This document shows, piece after piece, positions 46,406 through 58,800 of a stretch of DNA of 64,000 nt. Position 1 is the first letter of the stretch, and every line of letters begins with the position of its first letter. The translations under genes were made by a program, and so were the position numbers. Under the pieces are notes generated by a model that saw only the letters and a program-made list of their open reading frames with translations, did no database searches and was not told where the DNA came from. Origin of the DNA: Pectinophora gossypiella (taxonomy: Eukaryota; Arthropoda; Insecta; Lepidoptera; Gelechiidae); the NCBI RefSeq assembly GCF_024362695.1, contig NW_026063241.1:1331324-1395323 (forward strand), written 5' to 3'.

Positions 46406-49354
46406 CTAGCTTTTGCCCGCGACTTCGTCCGCGTGCCGTGTTATATAAGAGAGAGATCTTTGTGTGTGTGGGAGTGCATACTTATGCAGTTTAGATTTTT
46501 TCATAAGTACATTTTTTTTTCCCAATAACTCCCATTTTTCAAAATACAGCCAAAAATAAACTTTATATTTACTAAGGTATACATGCGTGCTAGATTGAAT
46601 CAATTGATTGAATTGTTTTTTTTTTAATTGATTGTTCATTGAGTTTTAATTTTAATACACACTTCCTCTCTTCCCTTCAACGTTGCTGTGCCCTATAGGG
46701 TCCATGTTTTAGTTCCTATGCCTATGTAACACCCTATTGTACTACATGGAATGCAATAAATAATTTAATTGAATTGAAAATATCTATCTTACGCGGTTTC
46801 GATTTTTTCATACAAATGTTTTTTTCCCACTAACTCCCGTTTCCGTGGGAATTTTGCAATATCCTGTTGCAATTAAGCTTTAAGTTAACTAAGGTACCTG
46901 CATGCCAAATTTCAAGCGTCTAACTTAAGCGGTTTAGATTTTTCATACAAAAAGATTTTCCCGCTAATTTCCGTTCCCGTGGGAATTCCGGGAATTCCTT
47001 TCTTAATGCACCTCTACGGTACCTAAGCTATGTCCCTTCCAAATTTCAAATGCCTACGTTTAGCCGTTCAGGCTATGCGTTGATATATGTCAGTCACTGA
47101 GTCAGTCAGTTTCTCCTTTTATTTAGATTTGATTTTTTCATACAAATGTTTTTTCCCGCTAACTACCGTTCCCGTGGGAATTTTGTAATATCCTGTTGCA
47201 ACTAAGCTTTAAGTTTACTAAAGTACCTGCATGCCAAATTAGAATATATATTAAAAACAGCAGATAAACAGAATATCAAGTTACGGGGTGAATGTGAACA
47301 TCAGGGGCGAAACAGTGGAGCGGGTTACAGAAGCACGAAACCTTGGTCTTCTTATGGATGAGGAATTGAGATTTGAAAAATACATAATTAATACAGCTGC
47401 TAATTGCTTCTATCGGCTCAAAACCTTATATCTGATTAGACAGTTCATCAATACTGGCACTCGTATAAAGCTCTGCGATTCCCTTGTTCTGTCCAAATTC
47501 AATTATATGGATGTCGTTTACGGTCCTCGGCTCCTTGCACGGTCACGGAAGTTGATTCAGAGGGTTCAAAATGCGTGTGCAAGATTTTGTTTTAAAATAC
47601 CTCCCCGCACGCACGTTACGCCGTTCTTAAATAATGCAAGTATTGTAAAAATGAATGCTCGAAGACATCTGCATCTCGCTACACTTCTATTCGGAGTTGT
47701 AAAATATAGTATACCATCCTATCTTGCAAAAAAACTGGTGTGGTCCCGTGACGTTCAGTCATATCAAACACGCTCGACGATCTACTCACTAGCAGTGCCG
47801 CGCCATCGTACTGTTGCCTTTCGCGGAAGTTTCCGGTTCGCCGCATCCAAGTGTTGGAATGATCTGCCGCCACCAATTCGTAGTCTGAAAACAATCAATA
47901 ATTTTAAACTTCATTTTAAGCAACATCTTCTGCGACTACAAAAGAGTTCTTAATAAACAAAACCACTTAAACCTACCTCTGTGGTCCAGACACGACACGA
48001 TGGCGGAGGCTAACTTGCGACGCGGATGCGACGGCAATATAGCTCTAACAGGCACACAGGCACACAGCTACTCATTGAAAATACACTAGTAGGCGGTACA
48101 CAAATATGCGTCTAGTCTGTTCATTGGGGGTTATTTGTTATTTTTTTATTGTAACTATGGTCACTGATTCGTTAAATGTTTTTTATTATCAATCAATTAT
48201 TTATATTTTTATTCCCAACACTTTTAAAAACACAAAAAACTTTGGCGACGGGTTTTTTGTACAAGCTGATTACATAATAAACGTTGCACTCGGACGGCAG
48301 TGGCGGTTGAAACTGACGTAATGCGTTTGATAAAAATGTTGACGTAGTAAGCCCGCTAACGGTAGTTTTACTCCGGCCAAACCAGTTTGAGTTGCAACGT
48401 ACACTACGTTCTTTCGTTCAAATCCGCACGCACACTAACTTGTCACATTCTAACATTTCTAACTTTATTTATTTGTTTATTTTATCGTTTTAAACGCATT
48501 GTTTTGTAAGTATTATTGTATTTCTTTCATGTATTTGTAGATACACTGCACACACACACGCTTTTAATATATTATGTTTTTGTAAACTAAGTACTTTATT
48601 TTATAAGTAAATATTATTATGTATTCATTCAAGTCGTATTTGTGGGAGACACGGCTTCCGTGCCTCACTTAGCAGGGTCCACAGAATACCAGCGTCGTGG
48701 CTCGCGCCGCGGCTTATGCTGAGTGAGCCCCTTTTATAAAGGACACCACCACCATCGTTGACCAGTCCATACACACAATTATTTGTATTTCTCGTGTATG
48801 TTGTCTTTTAATTTTTTAAATTTTTTTTTATTATGTGTTTGATTGTAAGTTATGTGTTACTCCGTGTTTTATATTATATATTTGTTATTTATTTTATACT
48901 TGTTACTGTGGTGTCCCTTTATAATAAACGTATCTTTCTTTCTTTCTTTCTTTCAAATTTCAAACGTCTAACTTGAGTGGTTTAGATTTTTCATACAAAA
49001 GGATTTTCCCGTTAATTCGCGTTCCCGTGGGAATTTGGGAATTCCTTTCTTAGTGCACCTCCACGGTACCTAAGGTACCTGCATGACAAATTTCAAAGGT
49101 CTAACTTGAGTGGTTTAGATTTTTCATACAAAAGGATTTTCCCGCTAATTCCCGTTCTCGTGGGAATTTCGGGAATTCCTTTCTTAGTGCACCACTACGG
49201 TACTTAAGGTATCTGCATGCCAAATTTCAAACGTCTAACTTGAGTGGTTTAGATTTTTCATACAAAAGGATTTTCCCGCTAATTCCCGTTCCCGTGAGAA
49301 TTTTGGGAATTCCTTTCTTAGTGCACCTCTACGGTACTTAAGGTACTTGCATGC
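46406..49354 (-). mobile_element. Family-A Helitron 3' part, right-arm inverted copy, with LINE
   Basis: The minus strand carries the Helitron 3' terminus (CTAG at 46406-46409) and 134-bp repeats. The second LINE copy occupies 47241-48953 (plus-strand sense). The copy breaks off at 49354 in the middle of a repeat unit and never reaches the (TCTG)n run or 5' end, so it was copied from A3 and did not transpose. Confidence 0.8.
47241..47953 (+). pseudogene. LINE reverse-transcriptase C-terminal fragment, right-arm copy
   Basis: Same reading frame and the same encoded residues as 40364-41076, now on the plus strand. The LINE's CTTT tail ends at 48953. Confidence 0.78.
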
Positions 49355-49733
49355 CTGATGTTGCCAGCTCCTTCAATGAATGCAGCAGTGTGACAGCCAG
49401 CAATCAAAAGTAACAAGATATCGAGGTACGTTACATGACGACCACAACTATTTTGGCAAAAACGTATTGCTATCGACTAAGGAAAATAAATTACATATAA
49501 TATTTAATTATATATTTTATTTACAGGAAATGCAGAAGGCAAAAAACTGCGTAGGAGATCATTAATACAATAGTATTATATAAACCAAGCCTGATGTTGG
49601 CCGCTCATTCAAAGAATGCAGCAGTGTGACAGCCAGCAATCAAAAGTAACAAAATGTCGAGGTACGTTACATGACGATCACGACCACTTTGACATAAACG
49701 TATCGCTATAGACTAAGGAAAAAAAATGTAATA

Positions 49734-49963
49734 TACAGGGTGTTAGTGACATCGTAACGAAAACTTTGAGGGATGATTGAGACCATGATTATGAGATGAT
49801 ATCAAGTGGAATTTTCCGTCGCAAAAGTATGGAACAGAAAATAACTTAAAAAAAAAACAAAAATTTTCATGAATTTTCCGACTGAAAATTCCACTTGATT
49901 TCAACTCAGAATTATGGTCTGAATCATCCTCCTCAGTATTTGTTACGGTGTCACTAACACCCT
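49734..49963. mobile_element. MITE copy 2
   Basis: Near-identical to 44042-44275 and in the same position relative to its left neighbour unit. It is probably the same ancestral insertion carried along by duplication of the locus. Confidence 0.7.
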
Positions 49964-49995
49964 TACCTACTTGTATGGCTACAGTATGTACTTGT

Positions 49996-50224
49996 GCGGG
50001 GTGTAAGTGACATCGTACCGAATACAGAGGGGGATGATTCACCTGATTATTCTGAGTTAATATCAAGTGGAATTTTTCATCGCAAAAGTATAGAATTGAA
50101 AATAATTTAAAATAACTAAAAAAAAATCATGAATTTTGCGACGGAAAATTCCACTTGATATGAACTCAGAATCATGGTCTGAATCATCCCCATCAGTATT
50201 CGTTACAATGTCACTAACACCCTG
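49996..50224. mobile_element. MITE copy 3
   Basis: Begins 'gcggggtgtaagtgacatcg' and ends 'gtcactaacaccctgtat', with the same inner 'tcaagtggaatttt' hairpin. More diverged than copies 1 and 2; it lies in the intron before U7. Confidence 0.65.
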
Positions 50225-50740
50225 TATATTTTATTCACAGGAAATGCAGAGTGCAATAAACTGTGTAGGAGATTATGATTGCAATAGAATAAAATCGACC
50301 AAGCCTGAAGTTCTTCAATGCACGCAGCAGTGTGACAGCCAGCAATCAAAAGTTACAAGATATCGAGGTACGTTACATGACGACCACGACTATTTTGACA
50401 AAGACGTATCGCTATCGACCAAGGAAAAGAAATTATATATAATATTTAATTATATATAATATTTAATATGTATTTTATTTATAGGAAATGCAGAAGGCAA
50501 AAAACTGCGTAGGAGATTATTAATACAATAGTATTATATCAACCAAGCCTGATGTCGGTAGCTTCTTCAATGAATGCAGCAGTGTGACAGCCAGCAATCA
50601 ATAGTGATAGTGACAAGAATCTAGGTACGTTACATGACGACCACGACCACTTTGGCAAAAACGTATCGCTATCGACTAAGAAAAGGATATTATATCTATA
50701 CGTTATTATAAATAAATTAATATTATTTTATTTTTAACAG

Positions 50741-50902
50741 GAAATACAGAAGGCAAAGAAGCAGATGTCATCAAAGAAGATCTTTGTTCCTGCAATGTTT
50801 CCGCAGACGATACATCCAACAGAGCGAAGTGGAAGGAAAAGACTCGGAAAAAAGAGCCCACCACCATATGGGAACAATGCAAGGGAGAGAAAGAGAATAT
50901 AA
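50741..50902 (+). CDS. Terminal exon of the exon-array gene (unknown product)
   Basis: After the acceptor 'tttttaacag', the frame starts like the array units (GAAATACAGAAGGCAAAG) but then diverges into a basic, unrecognised tail (MSSKKIFVPAMFPQ..., GRKRLGKKSPPPYG..., ARERKRI) of 53 codons ending in TAA at 50900. A polyadenylation-type signal (aataaa) follows at 50931-50936. The frame is intact and phase 0 with the upstream units, so this is the likely 3' end of the gene. Expression cannot be judged from sequence. Confidence 0.42.
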   Translation, partial: EIQKAKKQMSSKKIFVPAMFPQTIHPTERSGRKRLGKKSPPPYGNNARERKRI

Positions 50903-51044
50903 TTTTATATTTTTATTTTTTGATAACATAAAATAAACCAACAATATCCTACACATTTTTTTTTTATTTCTTTTTGTGTCTGTCTTAATAGTTATTACAA
51001 ATCTGTGATGCGAAACAAACTATACGAAAACGTCAATCCACGTA

Positions 51045-51093
51045 CAACGCCCGCGAAGTTGCTTTAGCAGCGAGCGCACTTAGCACCATCTAG
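51045..51093 (+). mobile_element. Diverged family-B 3' terminus
   Basis: 'gcgaagttgctttagcagcgagcgc' followed by 'acttagcaccatCTAG' (51090-51093) is a diverged form of the family-B hairpin end. The rest of that element is not visible to the left. Confidence 0.45.
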
Positions 51094-51097
51094 TATT

Positions 51098-52123
51098 ATA
51101 TAAAGCTACAAACCCACTGACTGACTGACTGACTCACTGACTCACTGACAGGGTTGTTCTCCCAGAAGGAGCATCGGGGGGTAAAAATAATATATGAGAA
51201 AAGTGATCGGGACCTCCCGGTGAGTATGGGAAAACTGCTCCTCATCAGGGAGACACCCTACAATCTGGCGTAACTATTATACCTGGATCAATTTTTTTTT
51301 CGCAAAACCTATTTAAATCTTGGTCAAATTCTATTGTGGGTGAAAAAAAACCAAAATGGCGGAAAAACAAGATGGCCGCCATACAAAATTTTGTTTTTCC
51401 AGAAAATGTCTCGGCGGTAAAAACTGTGTATGGGGTTGTAATCGGAATGTCTTGTTGAGTATAAAAATACTTCTCAATCTTGAAAAACTGCTCCGCATCA
51501 GGGAGACACCCTACGGCCTGGCTAACCTATCGCACCTGGAACAATGATTTTTTCGTACAACGTATTTAAATCTTGGTCAAATCCAATCGCCGGTGAAAAA
51601 AATTCAAAATGGTGGAAAAACAAGATGGCCGCCATACAAAATTTTCGTTTTTCCCGAAAATGCCTCGGGGGTAAAAATGATGTACGAGGGTTTTGATCGG
51701 AACGTCATGTCGATTATTTAAATACTGCTAGATCTTGGAAAACTGATCCGCATCAGGGACACCCTACGGCCTGGCTAAACTATCAAACATAGAAAATTTT
51801 TTTTTTCCACTTAACTTACTTAATTCTTGGTCAAATTCAATCACTCGTGATAAAAAATCAAAATGGTGGAAAAACAAGATGGCCGCCATACAAAATTTTG
51901 TTTTTCCAGAAAATGCCTCGGGTGTAAAAATGATGTATAGGGGTGTGATCGGAATGTCATCTTGGAAAACTGCTCCGCATCAAGGAGACACCCTACGGCC
52001 TGGCAAAACTATAGCACCTAGAAATTTTTTTATTTCACGAAAACAAGATGGCCGCCATACAAAGCTTCGAACTAATACAGGACACGCTAGCAGCTTGCTG
52101 CGAGCCCACCACGCGACATCTAG
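51098..52123 (+). mobile_element. Family-B Helitron-like element R1 (plus)
   Basis: 5' 'gctacaaacccactgac' plus tetranucleotide run and 'ttctcccagaagga'; then about three 254-bp-type units with 'caagatggccgccatac'; 3' hairpin and CTAG at 52120-52123. An ATT-rich microsatellite (52124-52150) separates it from R2. Non-coding. Confidence 0.65.
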
Positions 52124-52149
52124 TTATTTTATTATTATTATTATTATTA

Positions 52150-53261
52150 TAATATATATAGCTACAAACCCATGTACTGACTGACTGACTGACTGACTCA
52201 CTGACTCACTGACTCACTGACAGGGTTGTTCTCCCAGAAGGAGCGTCGGGGGGTAAAAATGATGTATGGGGGGTATGATCGGGACCTCCCAGTGAGTATG
52301 GGAAAACTTCCAGATCTTGGAAAACTGCTCCGCATCAGGGAGACACCCTACGGCCTGGCAAAACTATCGCACGTGGAACTTTTTAGTTTTGACGATACCT
52401 ATTTAAATCTTGGTCAAATTCTATTGTGGGTGAAAAAAAATCAAAATGGCGGAAAAACAAGATGGCTGCCATACAAAATTTTGTTTTTCTAGAAATTGTC
52501 TGGGGGGTAAAAACTATATATTGGGTTGTAATCGGAACGACTTGTAGAGTATGAAGATGTTTCTCGATCTTTGAAAACTGCTCCGCATCAGGGCGGCACC
52601 CTACGGCCTGGCAAAAGTATAAAACCTAGAGCAATTTTGTTTTCGCATGATATGTTTAAATCTTGGTCAAATTCAATCACCGGTGAAAAAAAACCAAAAT
52701 GGCGGAAAAACAAGATGGCCGCCATACAAAATTTCGTTTTTCCAGAAAATGTCTCGAGGCAAAAATGATGTATGGGAGGTGTGATCGAAACGTCAAGCTG
52801 AGTATGGAAAAACTGTTCGATTTTTAAAAACTGCTCCGCATCAGGGAGACACCCTACGGCCTGCCAAAACTATAGCACCTAGAACTTTTTTGATTTCACG
52901 AGACCTATTTAAGTCTTGGTCAAAATTTATCGCCAGTGAAAAAAAAACAAAATGGCCGAAAAACAAGATGGCCGCCATACAAATTTTTGTTTTTCCAGAA
53001 AATGTCTCAGAGGTAAAAATGATGTATTGGGGTGTGATCGGAACGTCATATTGGAAAACTGCTCCGCAACAGGGGTCACCCTACGGCCTGGCAAAACTAT
53101 AGCACCTAGAACTTTTTTATTTTCACGAGACCTATTTAAGTCTTGGTCAAATTCTATCGCGGTAAAAATATGGCGGGAAAACAAGATGGCCGCAATACAA
53201 AGCTTCGAACTAATACAGTACACGCGAGCAGCTTGCTGCGAGCGAACCACGCGACATCTAG
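52150..53261 (+). mobile_element. Family-B Helitron-like element R2 (plus)
   Basis: Same 5' layout (gctacaaaccc, tetranucleotide run, ttctcccagaagga) and 3' hairpin plus CTAG at 53258-53261, with three to four internal units. Both strands carry short repeat-derived open frames. Confidence 0.65.
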
Positions 53262-53284
53262 TTATTTATAATATATATAGTTTT

Positions 53285-54554
53285 ATTATATTATATATAG
53301 CTACAAACCCACTGACTGACTGACTCACTGACTCACTGACAGGGTTGTTCTCCCAGAAGGAGCGTCGGGGGGTAAAAATGATGTATGGGGGGTGTGATCA
53401 AGATCTTCCGGTGAGTATGGGAAAACTTCCAGATCTTGGAAAACTGCTCTGCATCAGGGAGAGACCCTACGGCCTGGCGCAACTATCGCACCTAGAACGA
53501 TTCTTTTTTCACAAAACCTATTTAAATCTTGGTCAAATTTTATTGTGGGTGAAAAAAAATCAAAATGGCGGAAAAACAAGATGGCCGCCATACAAAAAAA
53601 TATTTTTCCAGAAAATGTCTCGAAGGTAAAAACGATGTATGGGGACGTATTAAGAAGATCATGTTGAGAATTTAAATACTACTCAACCTTCAAAAACTGC
53701 TCCTCATCAGAGAGACACCCCACGGCCTGGCGAAACTATGGCACCTGGAACGATTATTTTTTCACAGAACCTATTTAAATCTTGGTCAAATTCTATCGTG
53801 AGTGAAAAAAAATCAAAATGGCGGAAAAACAAGATGGCCGCCATACAAAATTTGATTTTTCCAGAAAATGTGTCGTGGGTAAAAACTGTGTATGGGGGTG
53901 TAATCGGAACGTATTGTTGAGTATGGAAATACTTCTCGATCTTGAAAACCTGCTCCGCATCAGGGAGACACCCTACGGCCTGACAAAACTATCGCACCTG
54001 GAACGATTGCTTTTTCACAAAACCTATTTAAATCTTGGTCAAATTTTATAGCCTGTAAAAAAAAACAAAATGGCGGAGAAACAAGATGGCCGCCATACAA
54101 AATTTTGTTTTTCTAGAAAATTCCTCAAGGTCCAAAAATATGTATAGGGGTGTGTTCGGAACGTCATCTTGGAAAACTGCTCCGCATCAGAAAGACACCC
54201 TACGGCCTGGCAAAACTATAGCACCTAGAACTTTTTGGATTTCACGAGACATATTCGAGTCTTGGTCAAATTCAATCGCCGGCAAAAAACAAGATGGCCG
54301 CCATACAAATTTTTGTTTTTCCAGAAAATGTCTCAGAGGTAAAAATGATGTATTGGGGTGTGATCGGAACGTCATCTTGGAAAACTGCTCCGCATCAGGG
54401 AGACACCCTACGGCCTGGCAAAACTATAGCACCTAGAACTTTTTTGATTTCACGAGACCTATTCAAGTCTTGGTCAAATTCTATCGCGGTAAAAAAATGG
54501 CGGGAAAACAAGACACGCGAGCAGCTTGCTGCGAGCGAACCACGCGACATCTAG
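53285..54554 (+). mobile_element. Family-B Helitron-like element R3 (plus)
   Basis: Same layout, about four internal units; 3' hairpin and CTAG at 54551-54554. Confidence 0.65.
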
Positions 54555-54559
54555 TTATA

Positions 54560-55609
54560 TTATATATAGCTGGAGACCCACTGACTGACTGACTGACTGA
54601 CATAGTTGTTCTCCCAGAAGGAGCGTCGGGGGGTGAAAATGATGTATGGGGGGTGTGATCGGGACCTCCCGGTGAGTATGGGAAAACTTCCAGATCATGG
54701 AAAACTGCTCCGCATCAGGGAGACACCCTACAGTCTGGCGAAACTATCGCACCTGGAACGATTCTTTTTTCACGAAACCTATTTAAATCTTGGTCAAATT
54801 TTATTGTGGGTGAAAAAAAAACAAAATGGCGGAAAAACAAGATGGCCGCCATACAAAATTTTGTTTTTCCGGAAAATGTCTCTGGGGTAAAAATTATGTA
54901 TGGGGGTGTGATCAAAACGTCGAGTTGAATATGGTATTACTTCTCGATCTTGACAAACTGCTCCGCATCAGGGAGACACCCTACGGCCTGGCAAAACTAT
55001 AAAACCTGGAGCAATTTTTCTTTCGCGAAACATATTTAAATCTTGGTCAAATCCAATCCCCGCTGAAAAAAAAAAAAATGGCGGAAAAACAAGATGGCCG
55101 CCATACAAAATTTTCGTTTTTCCCGAAAATGCCTCGGGGGTAAAAATGATGTATGAGGAATGTGATCGAAACATCATGTTGAGTATGGAAATACTTTTCG
55201 ATCTTCGAAAGCTGCTCCGCATCAGGGAGACACCCTACAGCCTGGCGAAACTATCGCACCTGGAACTTTTTTGTTTTCACGAAGCCTATTAAAGTCTTGG
55301 TCAAATTTTATCGCCGGTAAAAAAAAACAAAATGGCCGAAAAACAAGATGGCCGCCATACAAATTTTTGTTTTTCCAGAAAATGTCTCACGAGGTAAAAA
55401 TGATGTATTGGGGTGTGATCGGAACGTCATCTTGGAAAACTGCTTCGCATCAGGGAGACACCCTACGGCCTGGCAAAACTATAGCACCTAGAACTTTTTT
55501 GATTTCACGAGACCTATTTTAGTCTTGGTCAAATTCTATCGCGGTAAAAAATTGGCGGGAAAACAAGACACGCGAGCAGCTTGCTGCGAGCGAACCACGC
55601 GAAATCTAG
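54560..55609 (+). mobile_element. Family-B Helitron-like element R4 (plus)
   Basis: Starts with a variant 'gctggagacccactgac', contains three to four units, and ends with the hairpin and 'aaatCTAG' at 55606-55609. Confidence 0.65.
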
Positions 55610-55635
55610 TTATATTATATAAAGCTACAAACCCA

Positions 55636-55832
55636 TGTTAAAGATATTAAGGCAAGAAAATAAAATAATGCGAGGTTTATGATGATTACTGGTTTACTTT
55701 AGGTAATTTACTTTAAGTAAGTACAATTATGACGTTGTGTGCGCGAACGTTTGTCGTAGCTGAATGGGGCGAGCGGCTCCCGCGCCGCTCCCTCCCCGCG
55801 CCTCAACCCGCGTCTCGCGGTCGTCGTAGACA
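55636..55832 (-). repeat. 3' LTR of the BEL/Pao element
   Basis: 197 bp; on the coding (minus) strand it starts TGTCTACGAC and ends TTTAACA. It differs from the other LTR by one T in 'gaggtttatg' and one C/T in 'gcgagcggctc'. The polyprotein stop lies inside it at 55727. CCCA flanks at 55632-55635. Confidence 0.9.
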
Positions 55833-58800
55833 TCCTGGGGGGCCTTGGGGGAAGCCGAAGAAACCACGGGAATGGTTGAAGTCGAGGCTTTCTCCAACAT
55901 ATCCTCTTCTAACATCAGGGGGCATACTTTATTCAGAGCTCGTCGCTCGATTCCTCTGTACGTCACGAAATCAGCAACGCGCGCGACCCCGTCCTTGCCT
56001 GGGTAATGTCTGTGAAGTCTTCCCAGTCTCCACTTCATAGGCGGTACATTATTTTCCTTAAAAACCACCATCGATCCTTCTTTAAGGCTTGTGTAAGGAG
56101 ATCGCCATTTGGTTCTCTTTTGTAGTTCGGATAGATATTCATTATGCCATCTTATCCAAAAGTGCTCTCGTAAAGCTTCGATTAGCTGGTATCTGGATGT
56201 CAGCTTCTTCGTAGTAGCCATTGGAGGTGACGGCAGTGATGTTAGCGGCCGTCCGACGAGAAAATGCCCTGGGGTCAAGGGAGAAAGGTCGTGTGAGTCG
56301 GGTGACATGGGAGTTAAGGGTCGGGAGTTGAGGACAGCTTCGATTTGCGTACAAAGCGTGCTCAGCTCCTCGTAGGTTAGACTAGCATTTCCTACTATGC
56401 GTTTCATGTGATATTTTGCGCTCTTTATGCCGGCCTCCCATAAACCACCGAATGTGGGAGAGTACGGGGGATTAAAATTAAACTTAATGCCCTCCTCCGC
56501 TGCGAACTCATACACTGACTTCAGGCTTGATAGTAACGCCCTGCCCAATTCATTATTGGCCCCAACAAAATTTGTGGCATTGTCACAATATAATTTATCA
56601 GGTTTTCCCCTTCTAGAAATAAACCTTCGAAGACAAGAAATGAAAGCGTTTGTACTTAAGTCGCTTACTATTTCTAAATGGATCGCCTTTGTACAAAAAC
56701 AAATGAACAGGCATAAATAACATTTTGATATACGATTACCGCGGCCTTTTTTACTGGATATTAGGAGTGGTCCGGCGAAATCCATACCAGAAACTTGAAA
56801 TGGATAATTTTGAGTCACCCTGTCCTCAGGCAGGTGTCCCATCAACGGCTCCATAGTTTGGCCTCTAAATCGAGTACAAATTACGCATTCTCTAGTTACT
56901 TTACGTGCAAGCGTCCTCCCCCCGAGAGGCCAAAACTGATCCCTAAACGTTGCTAGGAGCAGTTGAGGGCCTGCATGCAGCAAGCGCAGATGTTCGGCTC
57001 TCATCAGCAATCTTGTGAAATAATGTTTTCCATCCAATAAGGCTGGATGTTTTTTATTAAAGTTAAAGTTCGTGTTATTGAGCCGACCACCTACTCTCAG
57101 CACGCCTTCACTGTCGAGAAAAGGAGACATCTGCAACAAGTAAGATGAGGTAAGTGTTTTTTTGTTTTTAATCATATTAATAACTGTTTTAAATGTAATT
57201 GATTGTGCTAGTTTTATTAGGTAAGTAAGAGATTTATCGAGTTCATTACTTGTTAAAGGACCTAATGATCTATTCTTTTTATTTTTACAGTTATTTATGA
57301 ACCTGTGTACATAACCGAATATTCTTTTTAATTTTAATGAACTCGAATAATTTTCGAATTTTATGGTTTCATTATTTTCATTATTTTCAGTGTTAGTTTT
57401 AGTTGGTAAGGTTTTAATTTCAGGCAAAATCATATTATTATCTGTGTAAGGAGTAACAGGCCATTGGGATATATCATGAATTAAATAATCAGGCCCTTCC
57501 CACCAAAATTTAGAGTTAATGAGTTGACTCGGTTCGACACCTCTTGAGGCCAAATCAGCTGGGTTAAGTTTTGTGGGTACGTGCCTCCATGAGTTTTTAT
57601 CTGTCATGTCTGTTATTTCATTTACTCTATTACAAATAAATGGTTTTAAGTTTTGTGTTGGAGTTTTGATCCAAGCTAAAGTGATTGTAGAATCAGACCA
57701 ATACACGATTTTATGAATAGGGCACCGGAGAGCACTGGTGACCTTGGCCACAAGACGAGCACCTAGTACTGCAGCACACAGCTCTAGGCGCGGGATTGTG
57801 ATGGCTTTAAGAGGTGCAACTCGAGTTTTAGCGCAAAGAAGTTTTACGTTTACTTGATTAGTTTGATTCACTGTGCGTAAGTACGCACACGCTGCGTAGG
57901 CGTCCTTTGATGCGTCTACGAAGCAATGTAGCTCGCAGACAGTAGGTGCCACGCAGAGCGCGTGTCGGGGAACCGATACTGAAAGTAATAGCTCAAGGTC
58001 AGTGATCATTTTATTCCAAATTTTGTTTATATCATTGGGAACGACTTCGTCCCATCCTAGTTTTAATTGCCATAATTTTTGAAGTAATATTTTTAAGGTG
58101 ACTGTACATGGGCTAAGTAAGCCTAATGGGTCGAAAATTTTGCACGTATTAGACAAAATAACTCTTTTAGTGATTTTGTCTGTGTTTTTATTTATATTTA
58201 TAGAAAAGTTCAACGTGTCAGTGTCAGGCGTCCATCCCAAGCCTAATACGCTTGATTGTTTATTTAAGTTAAGAGATTCCGTCATGGTTTCATCATTAAA
58301 AATGTGAGGGCAATTTGTGCGGTATTTATGCAATGGTAGGCACGCAGAATTAAGTACAGATGTTACTTGATTCAAAACATGAGCTAACTCAACATCACTG
58401 TCTGCTCCAGTTAGCATATCGTCCATATAAAAGTCATGCCTAATCACATTTGCAATCGACTTGTCGGGACATTCCAGGGCCAACTGTAGCAGACAGCGTG
58501 TACTCAGGTAAGGTGCTGAGGCTGTACCATAAGTCACAGTATTAAGCTTATAAACTTGAAGAGGTTCATACTTATTGTATCTCCATAAAATCAATTGCAA
58601 GTGACGTTGTGACTCATCTATCAGGATTTGACGGTACATTTTTTGAATATCGCCAGTTAGTACGTACCTATGTTGCCGGAATCTAAGTAGGATATCAAAC
58701 AGCTCATCCTGAACGACTGGACCAGTGTATTGAATGTCATTTAGGGATTTTAATGATGTAGTTTTAGCAGACGCGTCAAAGACTGTTCTAAGCTTAGTTG

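Larger units (their letters stand above)
38963..49354. repeat. 10.4-kb inverted duplication with a MITE as spacer
   Basis: Every position x from 38963 to 44040 pairs with 88317-x in 44277-49354 on the opposite strand (5,078 bp per arm). Arms differ only at scattered sites, for example 'gggcctcactc' versus 'ggggctcactc' near 39590/48727, an A-run indel near 39485, and 'ttagagg' versus 'ttacagg' at 43594/44723. The single, non-duplicated middle is the MITE 44042-44275. At 49354/49355 symmetry stops abruptly inside a family-A 134-bp unit. The left limit is not an element end. Confidence 0.93.
49355..50624 (+). pseudogene. Tandem exon-like array continues: units U5-U8
   Basis: U5 is partial (to 49425), U6 is 49527-49661, U7 50241-50367 and U8 50485-50624, all with AG acceptors and gtacgt donors like U1-U4. 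From 49370 to about 49963 this DNA repeats 43680-44275 in direct orientation, including the MITE, with few changes (for example cacaactat versus cacgactat). U7 has a deletion after 'CCTGAAGTT'; U6 has the same early TAA as U4; U8 carries a TAG. Splice signals are better preserved than reading frames. Confidence 0.5.

Noticed and set aside
49743..50066. 107-codon minus-strand frame
   Set aside because: It spans two MITE copies and the joint between them, and consists of MITE hairpin sequence.
55729..56375. Plus-strand frames of 103 and 88 codons
   Set aside because: They are antisense to the BEL integrase/C-terminal region, which has clear domain motifs.
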